Positions 26,908 to 36,119 of a DNA stretch of 64,000 bases are shown one piece after another; the first letter of the stretch is position 1; every line of letters begins with the position of its first letter. This DNA is from Thiomicrorhabdus sp041583835. Its GTDB lineage: Bacteria > Pseudomonadota > Gammaproteobacteria > Thiomicrospirales > Thiomicrospiraceae. The notes under the pieces were generated by a model. The model saw only the letters and a program-made list of their open reading frames with translations, was not told the origin of the DNA and ran no database searches. The DNA is taken from the NCBI RefSeq assembly GCF_041583835.1, contig NZ_JBFHFC010000012.1, forward strand, positions 1 to 64,000, given 5' to 3'. The position numbers and the translations under genes are program-made.

Positions 26908-27004
26908 GAGGCTTGTCCAAACAGAAAGGGAACTTTCATTATAACTAAAGCCCTGAAAAATCAAAGTACAATAGAAGATTCTGATATGTAGCCATCACTA
27001 CAAA

Positions 27005-27033
27005 TAAAAAAAGCACCTGAATAGGTGCTTTTT
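27005..27033 (-). terminator. Terminator of the SulP gene
   Basis: Stem gcacct/aggtgc (27013-27018 with 27023-27028), 4-nt loop, A-tract on the left and T-tract on the right, so usable on both strands. It ends SulP transcription before the next minus-strand gene. Confidence 0.8.
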
Positions 27034-27107
27034 ATAGGTTCTTTGTCTGCTTGAACGGTACTCAAAAAACGACCGAACACATTCGAACCGATAGGCCGGA
27101 TTAAGAG

Positions 27108-28691
27108 CTAGTTCTTCTGGCCGCTGATCGAAACATGATAATGAGGATCTTCGGAAACGTTAACCTCAATCAGCTCTTTCGCGTCTTGCAACAACACCTG
27201 ACACTCGGGGCTCAAATGCTTCAAAACCAGCTTCTTACCGGCCGACTGGTATTTCTTGGTCAGATTATCGATCGCTTCGATACCGGTATGATCGTAAACA
27301 CGCGAATGCATAAAGTCGATCTGTACACACTCGGGATCGTTCTTCGGATCGAACCTGTCGATGAAATTTTTAGCCGATGCGAAGAACAAAGGACCTTGCA
27401 CCTTGTAAGTTTTAGTCGTTTTACCGTCGCGCTCTTCCGTCGTCTCTTCCAGAATGATACGTTGCGCATGCTGCCAGGCAAATACCAAAGCCGATACGAT
27501 CACCCCGGCGATCACCGCGACCGCCAAATCGAACACCACCGTCAAAACCGTCACCAAAACCATAACGAACGCATCCGCTTTGGTCATACCGCGCATGATA
27601 TTCCAGCTCGACCAGTTAAATGTCGCAATCACCACAAAGAACATCAAACCGACCAAAGCGCCGATCGGCACCATCTCGATCCAGGACGAAGCGATCAATA
27701 CAATCACCAACAAACCGAGTGCAGCAGTGATGCCCGACAAGCGCCCGGTTCCGCCTGAATTAACGTTGATCATTGATTGGCCGATCAACGCACATCCGCC
27801 CATGGTTCCGAACGTACCGGCGGTGCAGTTTGCCGCACCCAAAGCGATACACTCTTTATTGCCTTTGCCGCGCGTATTGGTGATGTCGTCGATCAAGGTC
27901 ATCGTCAATAAAGATTCAACCGATCCGATAATCGTCAGAATCACTGCATAAGGCAGAACGATCCATAAAGTTTCCAAACTCCAGAAACCTTCCGGCAAAC
28001 TCGTGAACCAACTCAAGCCCTGGAAACCGCCTTCAACACCGTCACCGTAAACCAGCGACTCCAAAGTACCGGAAACCGACGCACGGTCGCCGACTGTGAC
28101 CGCATTGATATCCAGCATAATCACGGCCACGGAAACCAACACGATCGCCGCCAATGCAGAAGGCACCGCCTTAGTGATCTTAGGCAACAGATAGATAATC
28201 GCCAACGTCGCGGCCACGATCATCAACATGATGTTCATGCTGGTTCCCGTCAACCAGGCACCGTCGGCATCCTTGAACTGGCCGAACTGGGCAAATAGAA
28301 TAATCAAAGCCAAACCGTTCACGAACCCAAGCATCACCGGCGAAGGCACCATTCGAATGAATCGCCCCCACTTCATGACCCCGATGAAGATTTGCATCAC
28401 ACCCATCATAATGACCGCTAAAAACAGATAAGAAGCGCCGTGCTCCATCACCAAGTGCATCATCACCACCGCAAGAGAGCCTGCGGCGGCGGTAATCATT
28501 CCCGGACGACCGCCGAACACGGCGGTGATCATGCCGACGATAATCGCCGCATACAAACCGACCAACGGATGGACGCCTGCAACGAATGCAAAGGCTACGG
28601 CTTCGGGAACCAACGCCAGTGCGACGGTAATTCCGGACAGGGTATCGTTTTTATAAGTTTGCCATTTGAAAGGCTGGCTGCTTTGATTCAT
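27108..28691 (-). CDS. SulP family anion transporter, candidate bicarbonate importer
   Basis: A 527-residue SulP/SLC26 transporter. The first membrane segments carry PEAVAFAFVAGVHPLVGLY, followed by the multi-helix core and a C-terminal STAS domain from about 420 (VQIDFMHSRVYDHTGIEAID). The family moves sulfate, bicarbonate and related anions. Proximity to beta-carbonic anhydrase and RuBisCO makes bicarbonate uptake the best guess, but substrate is inferred from context only. AGGAG precedes the ATG. It is divergent from two small membrane-protein genes. Confidence 0.85.
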   Translation of the reverse strand: MNQSSQPFKWQTYKNDTLSGITVALALVPEAVAFAFVAGVHPLVGLYAAIIVGMITAVFGGRPGMITAAAGSLAVVMMHLVMEHGASYLFLAVIMMGVMQIFIGVMKWGRFIRMVPSPVMLGFVNGLALIILFAQFGQFKDADGAWLTGTSMNIMLMIVAATLAIIYLLPKITKAVPSALAAIVLVSVAVIMLDINAVTVGDRASVSGTLESLVYGDGVEGGFQGLSWFTSLPEGFWSLETLWIVLPYAVILTIIGSVESLLTMTLIDDITNTRGKGNKECIALGAANCTAGTFGTMGGCALIGQSMINVNSGGTGRLSGITAALGLLVIVLIASSWIEMVPIGALVGLMFFVVIATFNWSSWNIMRGMTKADAFVMVLVTVLTVVFDLAVAVIAGVIVSALVFAWQHAQRIILEETTEERDGKTTKTYKVQGPLFFASAKNFIDRFDPKNDPECVQIDFMHSRVYDHTGIEAIDNLTKKYQSAGKKLVLKHLSPECQVLLQDAKELIEVNVSEDPHYHVSISGQKN

Positions 28692-28789
28692 GAGAACTCC
28701 TAAATTTCAGATGCTGCAAATTCTAACAAAAACCCAGTACAATTGTCCTTTAATCAAGTATTTAAACCCATACTAAGAGACAAATCATC

Positions 28790-28921
28790 ATGTGGATTCA
28801 TCACATCGGCGAAATCGCCATCGGTTTTTTCATTCTTTTAATCATCTTACATTTTGCATTGCACTTTATTTTTAAATCGCAACGTGTTAAAAAGGAACGG
28901 CAAAAACAACAAGAGAATTAA
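28790..28921 (+). CDS. Small single-pass membrane protein, 43 residues
   Basis: The frame begins MWIHHIGEIA, has one hydrophobic helix at about 9-28 and a basic, Lys/Gln-rich tail. AAGAGA lies upstream of the ATG, and the stop is 4 bp before the next ATG, so the two small genes are probably translated together. It is divergent from SulP with a 98-bp gap. Function unknown; the pair could be accessory to the SulP transporter (inference). Confidence 0.55.
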   Translation: MWIHHIGEIAIGFFILLIILHFALHFIFKSQRVKKERQKQQEN

Positions 28922-28925
28922 GGTT

Positions 28926-29219
28926 ATGTTCAGTAAGTTTCTTGGGTTTCTCATTGGTACGGCTTATCTGATTTTTTTCTGGGTGGGCGGACCGTTTTCT
29001 TTATACGTTCTGTTTTTCGAATCGGCGGAGACCATTCGCGACTGGTTCTTCATCATGGCGATCGGCGCGGCCATAGTCAGTTTCCTGACGTGGCTTTACG
29101 AACAAGTGGCACGACGATCCAACCCTCTCAGTACCAAAAAATTCATTATGTTTCCGTTGGCGATCACGTCAATCCTATTGAATCTGGTCATCAGTAGCGT
29201 CGCTTCGTTTTGGATTTAA
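28926..29219 (+). CDS. Small membrane protein, 97 residues
   Basis: Three hydrophobic segments, at about 4-30, 38-58 and 75-96 (FLGFLIGTAYLIFFWVGG near the start). The ATG at 28926 lies just after the upstream small gene, whose end supplies the ribosome site; a longer frame from 28854 would overlap that gene. No family recognised. It ends before a strong bidirectional terminator at 29276-29325. Confidence 0.6.
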   Translation: MFSKFLGFLIGTAYLIFFWVGGPFSLYVLFFESAETIRDWFFIMAIGAAIVSFLTWLYEQVARRSNPLSTKKFIMFPLAITSILLNLVISSVASFWI

Positions 29220-29275
29220 CAACCCAAATCAGCAACCAACGAATAGATTGCAATACAGTCTAAAAATAACCGAGG

Positions 29276-29325
29276 AAACAAAAAAGCCCGAAGCGGATAA
29301 GTTGGTCCGCTTCGGGCTTTTTAAA
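29276..29325. terminator. Strong bidirectional terminator
   Basis: Perfect 17-bp stem including flanking A and T runs (29281-29297 with 29306-29322), 8-nt loop. It separates the convergent small membrane-protein gene and ppnP. Confidence 0.92.
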
Positions 29326-29354
29326 TCTATCACCGGAAAATTCCGGTTAAACGA

Positions 29355-29672
29355 TTAGCAGGTAATATACGAGCAGCAATAATCCGCAATCGCATGAACC
29401 TTGATGCCGAACTTAGAGTTCGCAGGCACTTCAAAGCTGCTGCCGTTAGGAATCGCTTTCCATTCGGTTTCGCCCGGCAATAATACCTCAACATCACCCG
29501 ACATCATTTCCATGACTTCAGCCGCTTCCGTACCGAATTCATACTCGCCCGGCATCATAATACCCAAAGTCTTTTTAGAACCATCCGCAAACAAAACCGT
29601 ACGGCTGGTGACCTTACCGTCGAAATAAACCGACGCTTCTTTTAGGACCGTTACATTTTCAAATTTAGACAT
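29355..29672 (-). CDS. ppnP: Pyrimidine/purine nucleoside phosphorylase
   Basis: A 105-residue cupin-fold protein of the former DUF1255 family, which phosphorolyses several nucleosides to base and ribose-1-phosphate. The family sequence is recognisable in SVYFDGKVTSRTVLFADGS, GIMMPGEYEFGTEAAEVMEM and the C-terminal DYCCSYI. AGGAAA lies upstream of the ATG. A single gene between terminator and promoter; involved in nucleoside salvage. Confidence 0.9.
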   Translation of the reverse strand: MSKFENVTVLKEASVYFDGKVTSRTVLFADGSKKTLGIMMPGEYEFGTEAAEVMEMMSGDVEVLLPGETEWKAIPNGSSFEVPANSKFGIKVHAIADYCCSYITC

Positions 29673-29787
29673 CTTAATTTCCTTGTGAAGTATATTTTTT
29701 CGTCGCCAATTATAGCGACAAAGCGAACAAGATACACAGACTATTCAACCGCTTTTCGCACTGAGATATAATATTCGCTTCAAATTT

Positions 29788-30219
29788 ATGCATTTGCAAT
29801 CGGAAAACACATTGAAAAACACCATCGTTGTCAAAATTCCCTTTTATTTCAAAGGTGAATTACAAGAACCTTCCACCCTATTCGACTTGGACGACTGGGT
29901 AATTCGTCATGAAAACGAATTGCCTGACTTCCCTTCCGCTATCGCTAAAGCCAACAACATCAGCGCTTATTCCTATGAACTGGAAGTGATGGAAATGTCG
30001 GAAATCCTGTTTGAACAACCCACCGGTTTAGCGGTTGAGTTCTTCTCGGAGGAAGACTCCAGCTTTGACTTTGAAGGTTTTAAACAACACTGGCTGGCAG
30101 ATCAATCTTTGGACACCCTTAAGCAAATCGCCAAACACTATTTAGGGGAAGATCTTCAAACCGACTCCCCCTTACATCAGGCGTTAATGGCGGCCTTTAT
30201 CGCCGGAAAAAACGCTTAA
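29788..30219 (+). CDS. Hypothetical acidic protein, 143 residues
   Basis: Not recognised. The protein is soluble and acidic, with a beta-rich first part (NTIVVKIPFYFKGELQEP, then LFDLDDWV) and a helical C-terminus (LKQIAKHYLGED). No signal peptide or metal motif is seen. Its stop overlaps the stop of the convergent beta-carbonic anhydrase gene by two bases. ATG at 29788; upstream sequence has a tataat-like element. Confidence 0.6.
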   Translation: MHLQSENTLKNTIVVKIPFYFKGELQEPSTLFDLDDWVIRHENELPDFPSAIAKANNISAYSYELEVMEMSEILFEQPTGLAVEFFSEEDSSFDFEGFKQHWLADQSLDTLKQIAKHYLGEDLQTDSPLHQALMAAFIAGKNA

Positions 30220-30872
30220 AACTCGTTAGCTCGAAGTACGGCGTTTTCGGCGGACTCCAAGTCGTTTACGCTGACATTCAAGTTCTGCAAGCGGCCGTCT
30301 TTGATATTGTAAATAAACCCGTGAATCGCCAGTTCCTGACCTTTTTTCCACGCGTTTCTAACCGCCGGAACGTGACAAATATTACGCACCTGTTCGGTCA
30401 CGTTAATTTCACACAAACGGTTGATCTTTTCCTCGTAAGGCATTTGATCCAGATCGGCTTGCATACGCTGATAATATTTACGAATCGGACGAACCCAGTG
30501 ATCGATCAAATCCGGATTATTCTCTTCCAGAGCCGCCATGACACCGCCGCATCCGTAGTGACCGTTGATAATGATATGTTTGACCTTCAACACCTCGACG
30601 GCGTACTGAATAACGGTCAAAACGTTCATATCACTGGAGTTCACCAAATTGGCGATATTACGATGCACAAAGATCGTACCCGGATCCATTTTCACTAATT
30701 CATTAGCGGGAACGCGGCTATCCGAACAACCAATCCAAAGATATTCCGGTTTTTGTTGATGGGATAAAGTTTCAAAGAAATTGGGACGGTTGGCGTTGAC
30801 CTCGTCAACCCAAGCGCGGTTGTTTTGCAATAGTTTCTCGATCGACTTATCGCATTCACACTGCTGGCACAT
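30216..30872 (-). CDS. Beta-carbonic anhydrase
   Basis: A 218-residue cytoplasmic beta-class enzyme interconverting CO2 and bicarbonate. Zinc ligands are visible: Cys49 in GCSDSRVP, His105 and Cys108 in NGHYGCGG, plus the Asp51-Arg53 dyad. The ATG at 30872 follows AAAGGA; a frame 12 codons longer lacks support. An N-terminal MCQQCEC cluster is notable. Its place just downstream of the RuBisCO activase genes, with a terminator between, and near a SulP transporter fits inorganic-carbon handling for CO2 fixation. Confidence 0.93.
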   Translation of the reverse strand: MCQQCECDKSIEKLLQNNRAWVDEVNANRPNFFETLSHQQKPEYLWIGCSDSRVPANELVKMDPGTIFVHRNIANLVNSSDMNVLTVIQYAVEVLKVKHIIINGHYGCGGVMAALEENNPDLIDHWVRPIRKYYQRMQADLDQMPYEEKINRLCEINVTEQVRNICHVPAVRNAWKKGQELAIHGFIYNIKDGRLQNLNVSVNDLESAENAVLRANEF

Positions 30873-30906
30873 ATTAATCCTTTTTGGAGTAGTTTTCTGC
30901 GGATAC

Positions 30907-30935
30907 AAAAATGCCCTTAAACAAGGGCATTTTCA
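30907..30935 (-). terminator. Terminator after cbbO
   Basis: Perfect 8-bp stem atgccctt/aagggcat (30911-30918 with 30923-30930) with a T-run on the minus strand, between cbbO and the carbonic anhydrase gene. Confidence 0.75.
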
Positions 30936-30972
30936 TTAAAGGCCTACCTCAAAAAGAGAATTATACACAAAT

Positions 30973-33237
30973 TTAGTGCGTTAGCTTCATAAACACTTGC
31001 GGTAACTGCTCCGGTAACTTATCCACATGGTCGATCACCGTATATTGATTACCGAAAATATCCGAAACATACTCGTCAGCCTTTGGATCCAGTGTAATGC
31101 AATAAGAGTAAATTCCTTTACCTTGTAATTCTTCGACCGCTTTATGCGTGTCTTGAATCAGCATTTGCGGATCCTTGGTATCAATATCCGCAGGCTCGCC
31201 GTCCGTTAGCACCAACATCAGCTTTTTCTCTGCTTTTTGAGCTTCCAGATAATGCGCCGCATGTCGCATGGCTGCCCCCATTCGTGTCGAATAGGATGCT
31301 TCCATGGCCGCAATGCGCGCCTTAACCTCATCGCCGTAACTTTCCGAATACCCTTTGATGTGCTGATAACGCACTTCGTGTCGGGTATCCGAACAGAAAC
31401 CGGCGATCGCGAACTTATCACCCAACTGTTCAACCGTCCAAGCGGTAATCGCCAACGCTTCCTCGGACAATTCCAACAGGGTCTGACCGGTTTCCTGATT
31501 ACGTTCGTTCAAAGACTGCGACGTATCCACCAACAACATCACCGCGATATTTCGGCTGTCCGTTGTATGGCTGTAATTGATTCTAGGATCGGGTGCCTGC
31601 CCGCTCTTAAAGTCAATCACGGAACGCAACGCCACATCCAAATCAAGCTCCTCGCCCTCTTCCTGGAAACGGATTCGTTTCTTGTTCTGAGGTTTGAGCA
31701 TCTCGATCATTTTCTTCAAGCGTTTCGCCAGACCGTCGTGTTTTTCCATCAAACGATCAATTTTACCGGCATCTCCGGACGGATGAAGACGTTCGTATAC
31801 CGTCGCCCAATCCGGACGGAAGGTTTCCGAAATGTAGTCCCACTCGTCGTAATGACGCGGCGGCAAACTGTCGGCATCGTCCACCACCCTTTCATCGGAC
31901 TGGTATTCGTTGTTATGGAAGTCTTCGGATTCGTCGTTCTCTTCGTAATGGAACCAGATGTAACGGTTATCGTCTCGATAACTGATTTCGGTATCGTCGA
32001 AGAAAATATCCGGCAAACTGTCCGAAGACTGCTTACGCGACTTCACATAGAAACCGGTTCCCAATTTAGCCATATCCTGCGTCGTCGAGCTCTCGCCCTT
32101 TTCCGCCATAACGGCATGAAATTGCTCGCGGAAATCCTCGATCAACGGATTTTCGGAATCGAAATTCTGATCCAGCAAGGCGCGTGACAAACGGGTTGCA
32201 CGATAACGCAGACATGATTGTTTACTGTCGTCGCAAGCCCCCTTTTCAGGGTAAGGGTGCAATGCCAAAAACAACTTTCTCAATCCGGGATAACGTTGCA
32301 TCGCAAGGTATTCGACACGGCTGTCTTCGAAAACGGAGATAAACAACTGCATATGCGGAGCGAAGTTGTCCGCCATCAATTTGGTCGACCACTCGCGGTG
32401 CGCCATCATATGCGCCAACATCGCACGATAGCGGTCGATACCGGCCACGCCATTTTCAATATCATAGACGTCCGGTACCGCAATCAAGTCTTCGTCCAGA
32501 TAAGGTACCGGTTTACGCAACTGGTCAAATGCAGTCGAAAAGACGGAGAACGGTAAATCACAATTCCACATACAGTCTTTCAACATATCCAGATGACGCT
32601 CGACGTCCTTGAACACCGTACCTTCACGTTCACGCTGAATGATGCTCTTGGCGTCATGCGAACTCAAAGAGAAATATTCGATCTGCTGATCCGGGGAATC
32701 TTTGTAGTTACGGGCGCCATACTCAACAAAATTACGAATACCCGCCAAGGTCAACTTGGAGATTAACTGCGGTACGCTTTCCATGAATGGAACCATACCC
32801 GGGCTTTCATGAATTGAGTGGTGGCCGTGGATGACGGTCTGAGTCTGCTCGACAAAGCCTTCGATGATATCGAAGTAATGCTGCAAATCTTCAATGGTAT
32901 CGATACGGCGACATACGCTTCCCAAAGACTCAAGGAACGGGATCAGCGCCTTCTTATTCGGACTACGCGCGATTTGATAGGCGTAATCCGCCACCATCTT
33001 CATGGTGCCCTTCCCGATATGCGCGGCAATCTCAGGCATCACTTCCAAGTAAACCAGCACGGGCTCGACACCCATACCGATCTTACACAAGAAATTCGCG
33101 CCATCCAGATACGCTTGCACACCTTCAGGCGAAAGGGTCTGATGCGCTTCCGCGATACACGCCGGAAAAACATCCTTGGCCTTTTCGAACCCGCAGGTAA
33201 ACTGCGTTTGATATTCGGCTAGTAATTCTGCATCCAT
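30973..33237 (-). CDS. cbbO: RuBisCO activase accessory protein CbbO
   Basis: A 754-residue CbbO. With the AAA+ protein CbbQ it forms a RuBisCO activase that removes inhibitory sugar phosphates. The C-terminal von Willebrand A domain starts near 550 and has a MIDAS motif (VDTSQSLN) and SCC-end features TDGEPADI. Length matches the family. It lies 184 bp downstream of cbbQ on the same strand, after cbbM, the standard order for the form II system. A terminator follows at 30907-30935. Confidence 0.93.
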   Translation of the reverse strand: MDAELLAEYQTQFTCGFEKAKDVFPACIAEAHQTLSPEGVQAYLDGANFLCKIGMGVEPVLVYLEVMPEIAAHIGKGTMKMVADYAYQIARSPNKKALIPFLESLGSVCRRIDTIEDLQHYFDIIEGFVEQTQTVIHGHHSIHESPGMVPFMESVPQLISKLTLAGIRNFVEYGARNYKDSPDQQIEYFSLSSHDAKSIIQREREGTVFKDVERHLDMLKDCMWNCDLPFSVFSTAFDQLRKPVPYLDEDLIAVPDVYDIENGVAGIDRYRAMLAHMMAHREWSTKLMADNFAPHMQLFISVFEDSRVEYLAMQRYPGLRKLFLALHPYPEKGACDDSKQSCLRYRATRLSRALLDQNFDSENPLIEDFREQFHAVMAEKGESSTTQDMAKLGTGFYVKSRKQSSDSLPDIFFDDTEISYRDDNRYIWFHYEENDESEDFHNNEYQSDERVVDDADSLPPRHYDEWDYISETFRPDWATVYERLHPSGDAGKIDRLMEKHDGLAKRLKKMIEMLKPQNKKRIRFQEEGEELDLDVALRSVIDFKSGQAPDPRINYSHTTDSRNIAVMLLVDTSQSLNERNQETGQTLLELSEEALAITAWTVEQLGDKFAIAGFCSDTRHEVRYQHIKGYSESYGDEVKARIAAMEASYSTRMGAAMRHAAHYLEAQKAEKKLMLVLTDGEPADIDTKDPQMLIQDTHKAVEELQGKGIYSYCITLDPKADEYVSDIFGNQYTVIDHVDKLPEQLPQVFMKLTH

Positions 33238-33421
33238 AATGATTTCAACTCGGTTTTAACGGATAAAAAATTGAACGTCTTTGTTCAATCACATCAATAA
33301 AATCATGAGGTTGATTCATCTGATTTTGGTGCTAATCAAGGCCGGAAAAAGGGAGTGTACAATTAGTACACGACCGTTTCCAACGAAGAGTAGCGCCTAA
33401 AGCGGGTGAATCAGGCCATGA

Positions 33422-34222
33422 TTAGCCGAAAATCATTTCGATTGCGTTATCTAGGGTCTGGCGGATGTCCGCATCATCGGTGATCGGACGAACCAACGCC
33501 ATCTTACACGCTTCGATTGGAGTAATACCTTGATTGATCAGAGTCGCTGCATAAACCATCAAACGGGTTGAGATACCTTCATCCAAACCGTGACCTTTCA
33601 GGTTACGCGCAGTTTCACCGATTTGTACCAATTTCTTAGCCGTATCTGCATCGACACCACCTTCTTTCTGAAGGATGTGCGCTTCCACTTCCGGTTCGGC
33701 GTAATCAAAATCCAACGCGCAGAAACGCTGCTTGGTTGATTGCTTAAGGTCTTTCATCAATGACTGATAACCTGGGTTATAAGAGATAACTAATTGGAAA
33801 TCCGGATGGGCTTTGATCAACTCGCCCTTTTTATCCAAAGACAATTCGCGACGGTGGTCGGTCAATGCGTGGATAACAACCATGGTATCTTGACGTGCTT
33901 CAACGATCTCATCCAGATAACAGATGGCGCCGTAACGTGCCGCCATTGTCAAAGGACCGTCTACCCAACGCGTTCCGTTGGCGTCTAATAGGTAACGACC
34001 TACCAAATCGGAAGCAGTAATGTCTTCGTTACAGGAAACGGTGATGATCGGCTTGCCTAATTTCCATGCCATATGCTCTACAAAGCGTGACTTACCACAA
34101 CCTGTAGGCCCTTTGACCATAACCGGTAGACGGGCCGCATAAGCCGCTTCGTATAGTTCTACCTCATTAGACTGCGCATCGTAAAATGGTTCGTTATCAA
34201 TTTTGTATTGTGAAATATCCAT
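33422..34222 (-). CDS. cbbQ: RuBisCO activase AAA+ ATPase CbbQ
   Basis: A 266-residue MoxR-class AAA+ ATPase. Walker A is GPTGCGKS at 38-45, Walker B is ICYLDEI near 115, and sensor and arginine regions follow (VISYNPGYQS). It powers remodelling of RuBisCO together with CbbO. Located between cbbM and cbbO; a terminator at 34365-34399 separates it from cbbM and probably lowers its expression relative to the large amounts of RuBisCO needed. Confidence 0.94.
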   Translation of the reverse strand: MDISQYKIDNEPFYDAQSNEVELYEAAYAARLPVMVKGPTGCGKSRFVEHMAWKLGKPIITVSCNEDITASDLVGRYLLDANGTRWVDGPLTMAARYGAICYLDEIVEARQDTMVVIHALTDHRRELSLDKKGELIKAHPDFQLVISYNPGYQSLMKDLKQSTKQRFCALDFDYAEPEVEAHILQKEGGVDADTAKKLVQIGETARNLKGHGLDEGISTRLMVYAATLINQGITPIEACKMALVRPITDDADIRQTLDNAIEMIFG

Positions 34223-34364
34223 ATCAGTTCCCCGTAACGTTTATGGTAATTAATCTTATATAAGAAAGCTCTTAAGTGATTTAACACTGTATTCTCATCG
34301 TATTCAAGATAAAAACAGAGTGTTGAATAACCTAGAAAATAGGTAGGTAATAAAATCCGGATTT

Positions 34365-34399
34365 AAAAAAACCCCTGCCCGAAAGCAGAGGTTTTTTCT
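34365..34399 (-). terminator. Terminator/attenuator between cbbM and cbbQ
   Basis: Stem acccctgc/gcagaggt with one mismatch (about 34371-34392), with A- and T-runs. Position suggests partial termination after cbbM, allowing some read-through into cbbQ and cbbO. Confidence 0.7.
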
Positions 34400-34435
34400 T
34401 TTGGTTGTTCAAATAAACATTCGTAAACGAATATC

Positions 34436-35815
34436 TTATTTGTGAACACCCAATTTTTCTCTCCAGCCTGGGAAGATCTTGTCTGCATCGCCAGGGAAAG
34501 ATTCGAATGCGCGAGCGAATTCTTTGTGATCTTTCGCGAATTCGATTGGATCTGCACCTGCTTTCCAACACTCGTACGACTGACGTAGAGAGATTGCACC
34601 AGCAGCTGGAGAATCGATGTGACCGTAAGATCCACCACCAGAAGTGTTGATTACGTTACCGTGACCTAGGTTCTCGAAGAAACCAGGTAGACGTAGTGCG
34701 TTCATACCACCAGAGATGATAGGAGTAGTCGGCTTCATACCGTTCCACTTCTGGTAGAAGACTGGTCCTTGACACTCGTCACGTTCGATCATGTATGCGA
34801 TGTTCTTATCAGAAGCATCACCTTCCATCTTACCGTAACCCATTGTACCCACGTGGATACCAGAAGCACCCTGTAGACGAGAGATTTTAGCAAGAACGAA
34901 AGCAGTGTAACCACGCTTAGAAGACGGAGAAGTAATCGCTCCGTGACCTGCACGGTGATAGTGTAGGTACTGAGAAGCATACTCACGACGTGCAGTAGTG
35001 ATCATACCTGGACCACCAACATAACCGTCAACTAGGAATGCAACTTTAGGTGCATCTTCACCGAAAGTTTCTAGGATGTAGTCAGCACGGTAGCACATTT
35101 CGTGGTGGTCATCAGCAGTGATGTTCGCAGAGAACAATTTAGCTTCACCAGTTTCGTCCTGTGCACGCTTCATAGCGTCAGCAACTAGAGGGATAACTTT
35201 CTTCATTGGGCAGAAAACTTGGTTACCTTGTGGCTCATCGTTCTTGATGAAGTCACCACCTAGCCAGAACTGGTATGCAGCGTCAGCAAATGGCTCAGGA
35301 CGTAGACCTAGTTTAGGCTTGATGATCGTACCAGCGATGTAACCACCGTTCTCAACAGGACGGCCAAGCATGCGCCACATGTCAGAGATATCAACAGATG
35401 GACCGTCGTATAGGTATAGCTTAGATTCAGGAACCCAGAAATCGATCATCTGAAGGTTCTTAACGTCACCCATACCTTGGTTGTTACCGATAGCCAAAGT
35501 TAGGAAAGAAACCAACATTGTCTTACCATCAGTTCCGTTACGGTCGAACAGATCAAATGGGTAAGCGATCTTGATCATTTGGTTAGCTTCGTCGATTTCA
35601 TAAACCAATGCATCAACACCACGAGTGAAGTCATCAGTTGTACAAACTTCAACGTTAGTACCAGTTGAAGATTCAGCAGCGATGTGAGCCGCAACTTCTA
35701 GGTAACCGTAACCAGCAGCTGGTTCCATGGTATAAGCAACCAAGATGTGGTTTTGACCTGCAATCAGATCTTCTTCTTTCAAAGACAAGTCAGCATAACG
35801 ATTAGACTGATCCAT
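34436..35815 (-). CDS. cbbM: Form II RuBisCO large subunit
   Basis: A 459-residue form II ribulose-1,5-bisphosphate carboxylase/oxygenase. Active-site features are visible: GTIIKPKLGLRP, the carbamylated-lysine motif GGDFIKNDEPQGNQ, HYHRAGHGA and SGGMNALRLPGF. It fixes CO2 in the Calvin cycle and works without small subunits. Codon use is strongly biased (for example Leu CTA, Arg CGT, Gly GGT) and unlike the flanking genes, fitting very high expression. A good sigma-70 promoter lies at 35927-35954. Confidence 0.98.
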   Translation of the reverse strand: MDQSNRYADLSLKEEDLIAGQNHILVAYTMEPAAGYGYLEVAAHIAAESSTGTNVEVCTTDDFTRGVDALVYEIDEANQMIKIAYPFDLFDRNGTDGKTMLVSFLTLAIGNNQGMGDVKNLQMIDFWVPESKLYLYDGPSVDISDMWRMLGRPVENGGYIAGTIIKPKLGLRPEPFADAAYQFWLGGDFIKNDEPQGNQVFCPMKKVIPLVADAMKRAQDETGEAKLFSANITADDHHEMCYRADYILETFGEDAPKVAFLVDGYVGGPGMITTARREYASQYLHYHRAGHGAITSPSSKRGYTAFVLAKISRLQGASGIHVGTMGYGKMEGDASDKNIAYMIERDECQGPVFYQKWNGMKPTTPIISGGMNALRLPGFFENLGHGNVINTSGGGSYGHIDSPAAGAISLRQSYECWKAGADPIEFAKDHKEFARAFESFPGDADKIFPGWREKLGVHK

Positions 35816-35850
35816 TTTTCTTACCTCAATTTTAGGGACGCTTCAGCGAT

Positions 35851-35952
35851 GAAGTTATCGCCCTTACTTTTTTGTCAAACCAAACTAAGAATTTGATTTG
35901 ACCCCGAAATTTATATAACGAGGGCTATTATAGAGAACTGATCGATAACTTC
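35851..35952. promoter_or_regulatory. 10-bp inverted repeat around the cbbM promoter
   Basis: gaagttatcg at 35851-35860 and its exact reverse complement cgataacttc at 35943-35952, 82 bp apart, bracket the -10 element. One arm overlaps the -35. Candidate paired operator for CbbR or another regulator. Confidence 0.45.
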
Positions 35953-35954
35953 AA
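35927..35954 (-). promoter_or_regulatory. Sigma-70-type promoter of cbbM
   Basis: On the minus strand TTGAAG (35954-35949), a 16-bp spacer, and perfect TATAAT (35932-35927). Expected transcript start near 35920, giving an untranslated leader of about 105 nt. Confidence 0.7.
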
Positions 35955-36005
35955 ATCAATAATTCTTATTTCTTCGATAGATCATCGTCTATGGATTTTA
36001 AATAA

Positions 36006-36119
36006 TCAATTTAGCTTATTAAATGCTTGTGCACTCAGGGACTCGCCTTCCAGCTTGAGAAGTTCGATTAACTTCTCTGCGGCAATCGAAAGAATTTTAC
36101 CGTTGGGATACGTCAGATA
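36006..36119 (-). pseudogene. cbbR: In-frame C-terminal remnant of CbbR behind an amber codon
   Basis: Directly after the TAG of cbbR (36120-36122), the same frame continues for 37 sense codons and then TGA. It begins YLTYPNGKILSIAAEKLIEL. This is the standard C-terminal segment of LysR-type regulators (consensus WYxxYPxGKxLSxxA). Reading TAG as the expected Trp TGG gives a 314-residue protein, the usual CbbR length. Either a real nonsense mutation or a one-base error. Confidence 0.8.

Noticed and set aside
31237..32187. 316-codon plus-strand frame opposite cbbO
   Set aside because: Antisense shadow; no family resemblance and cbbO is well supported.
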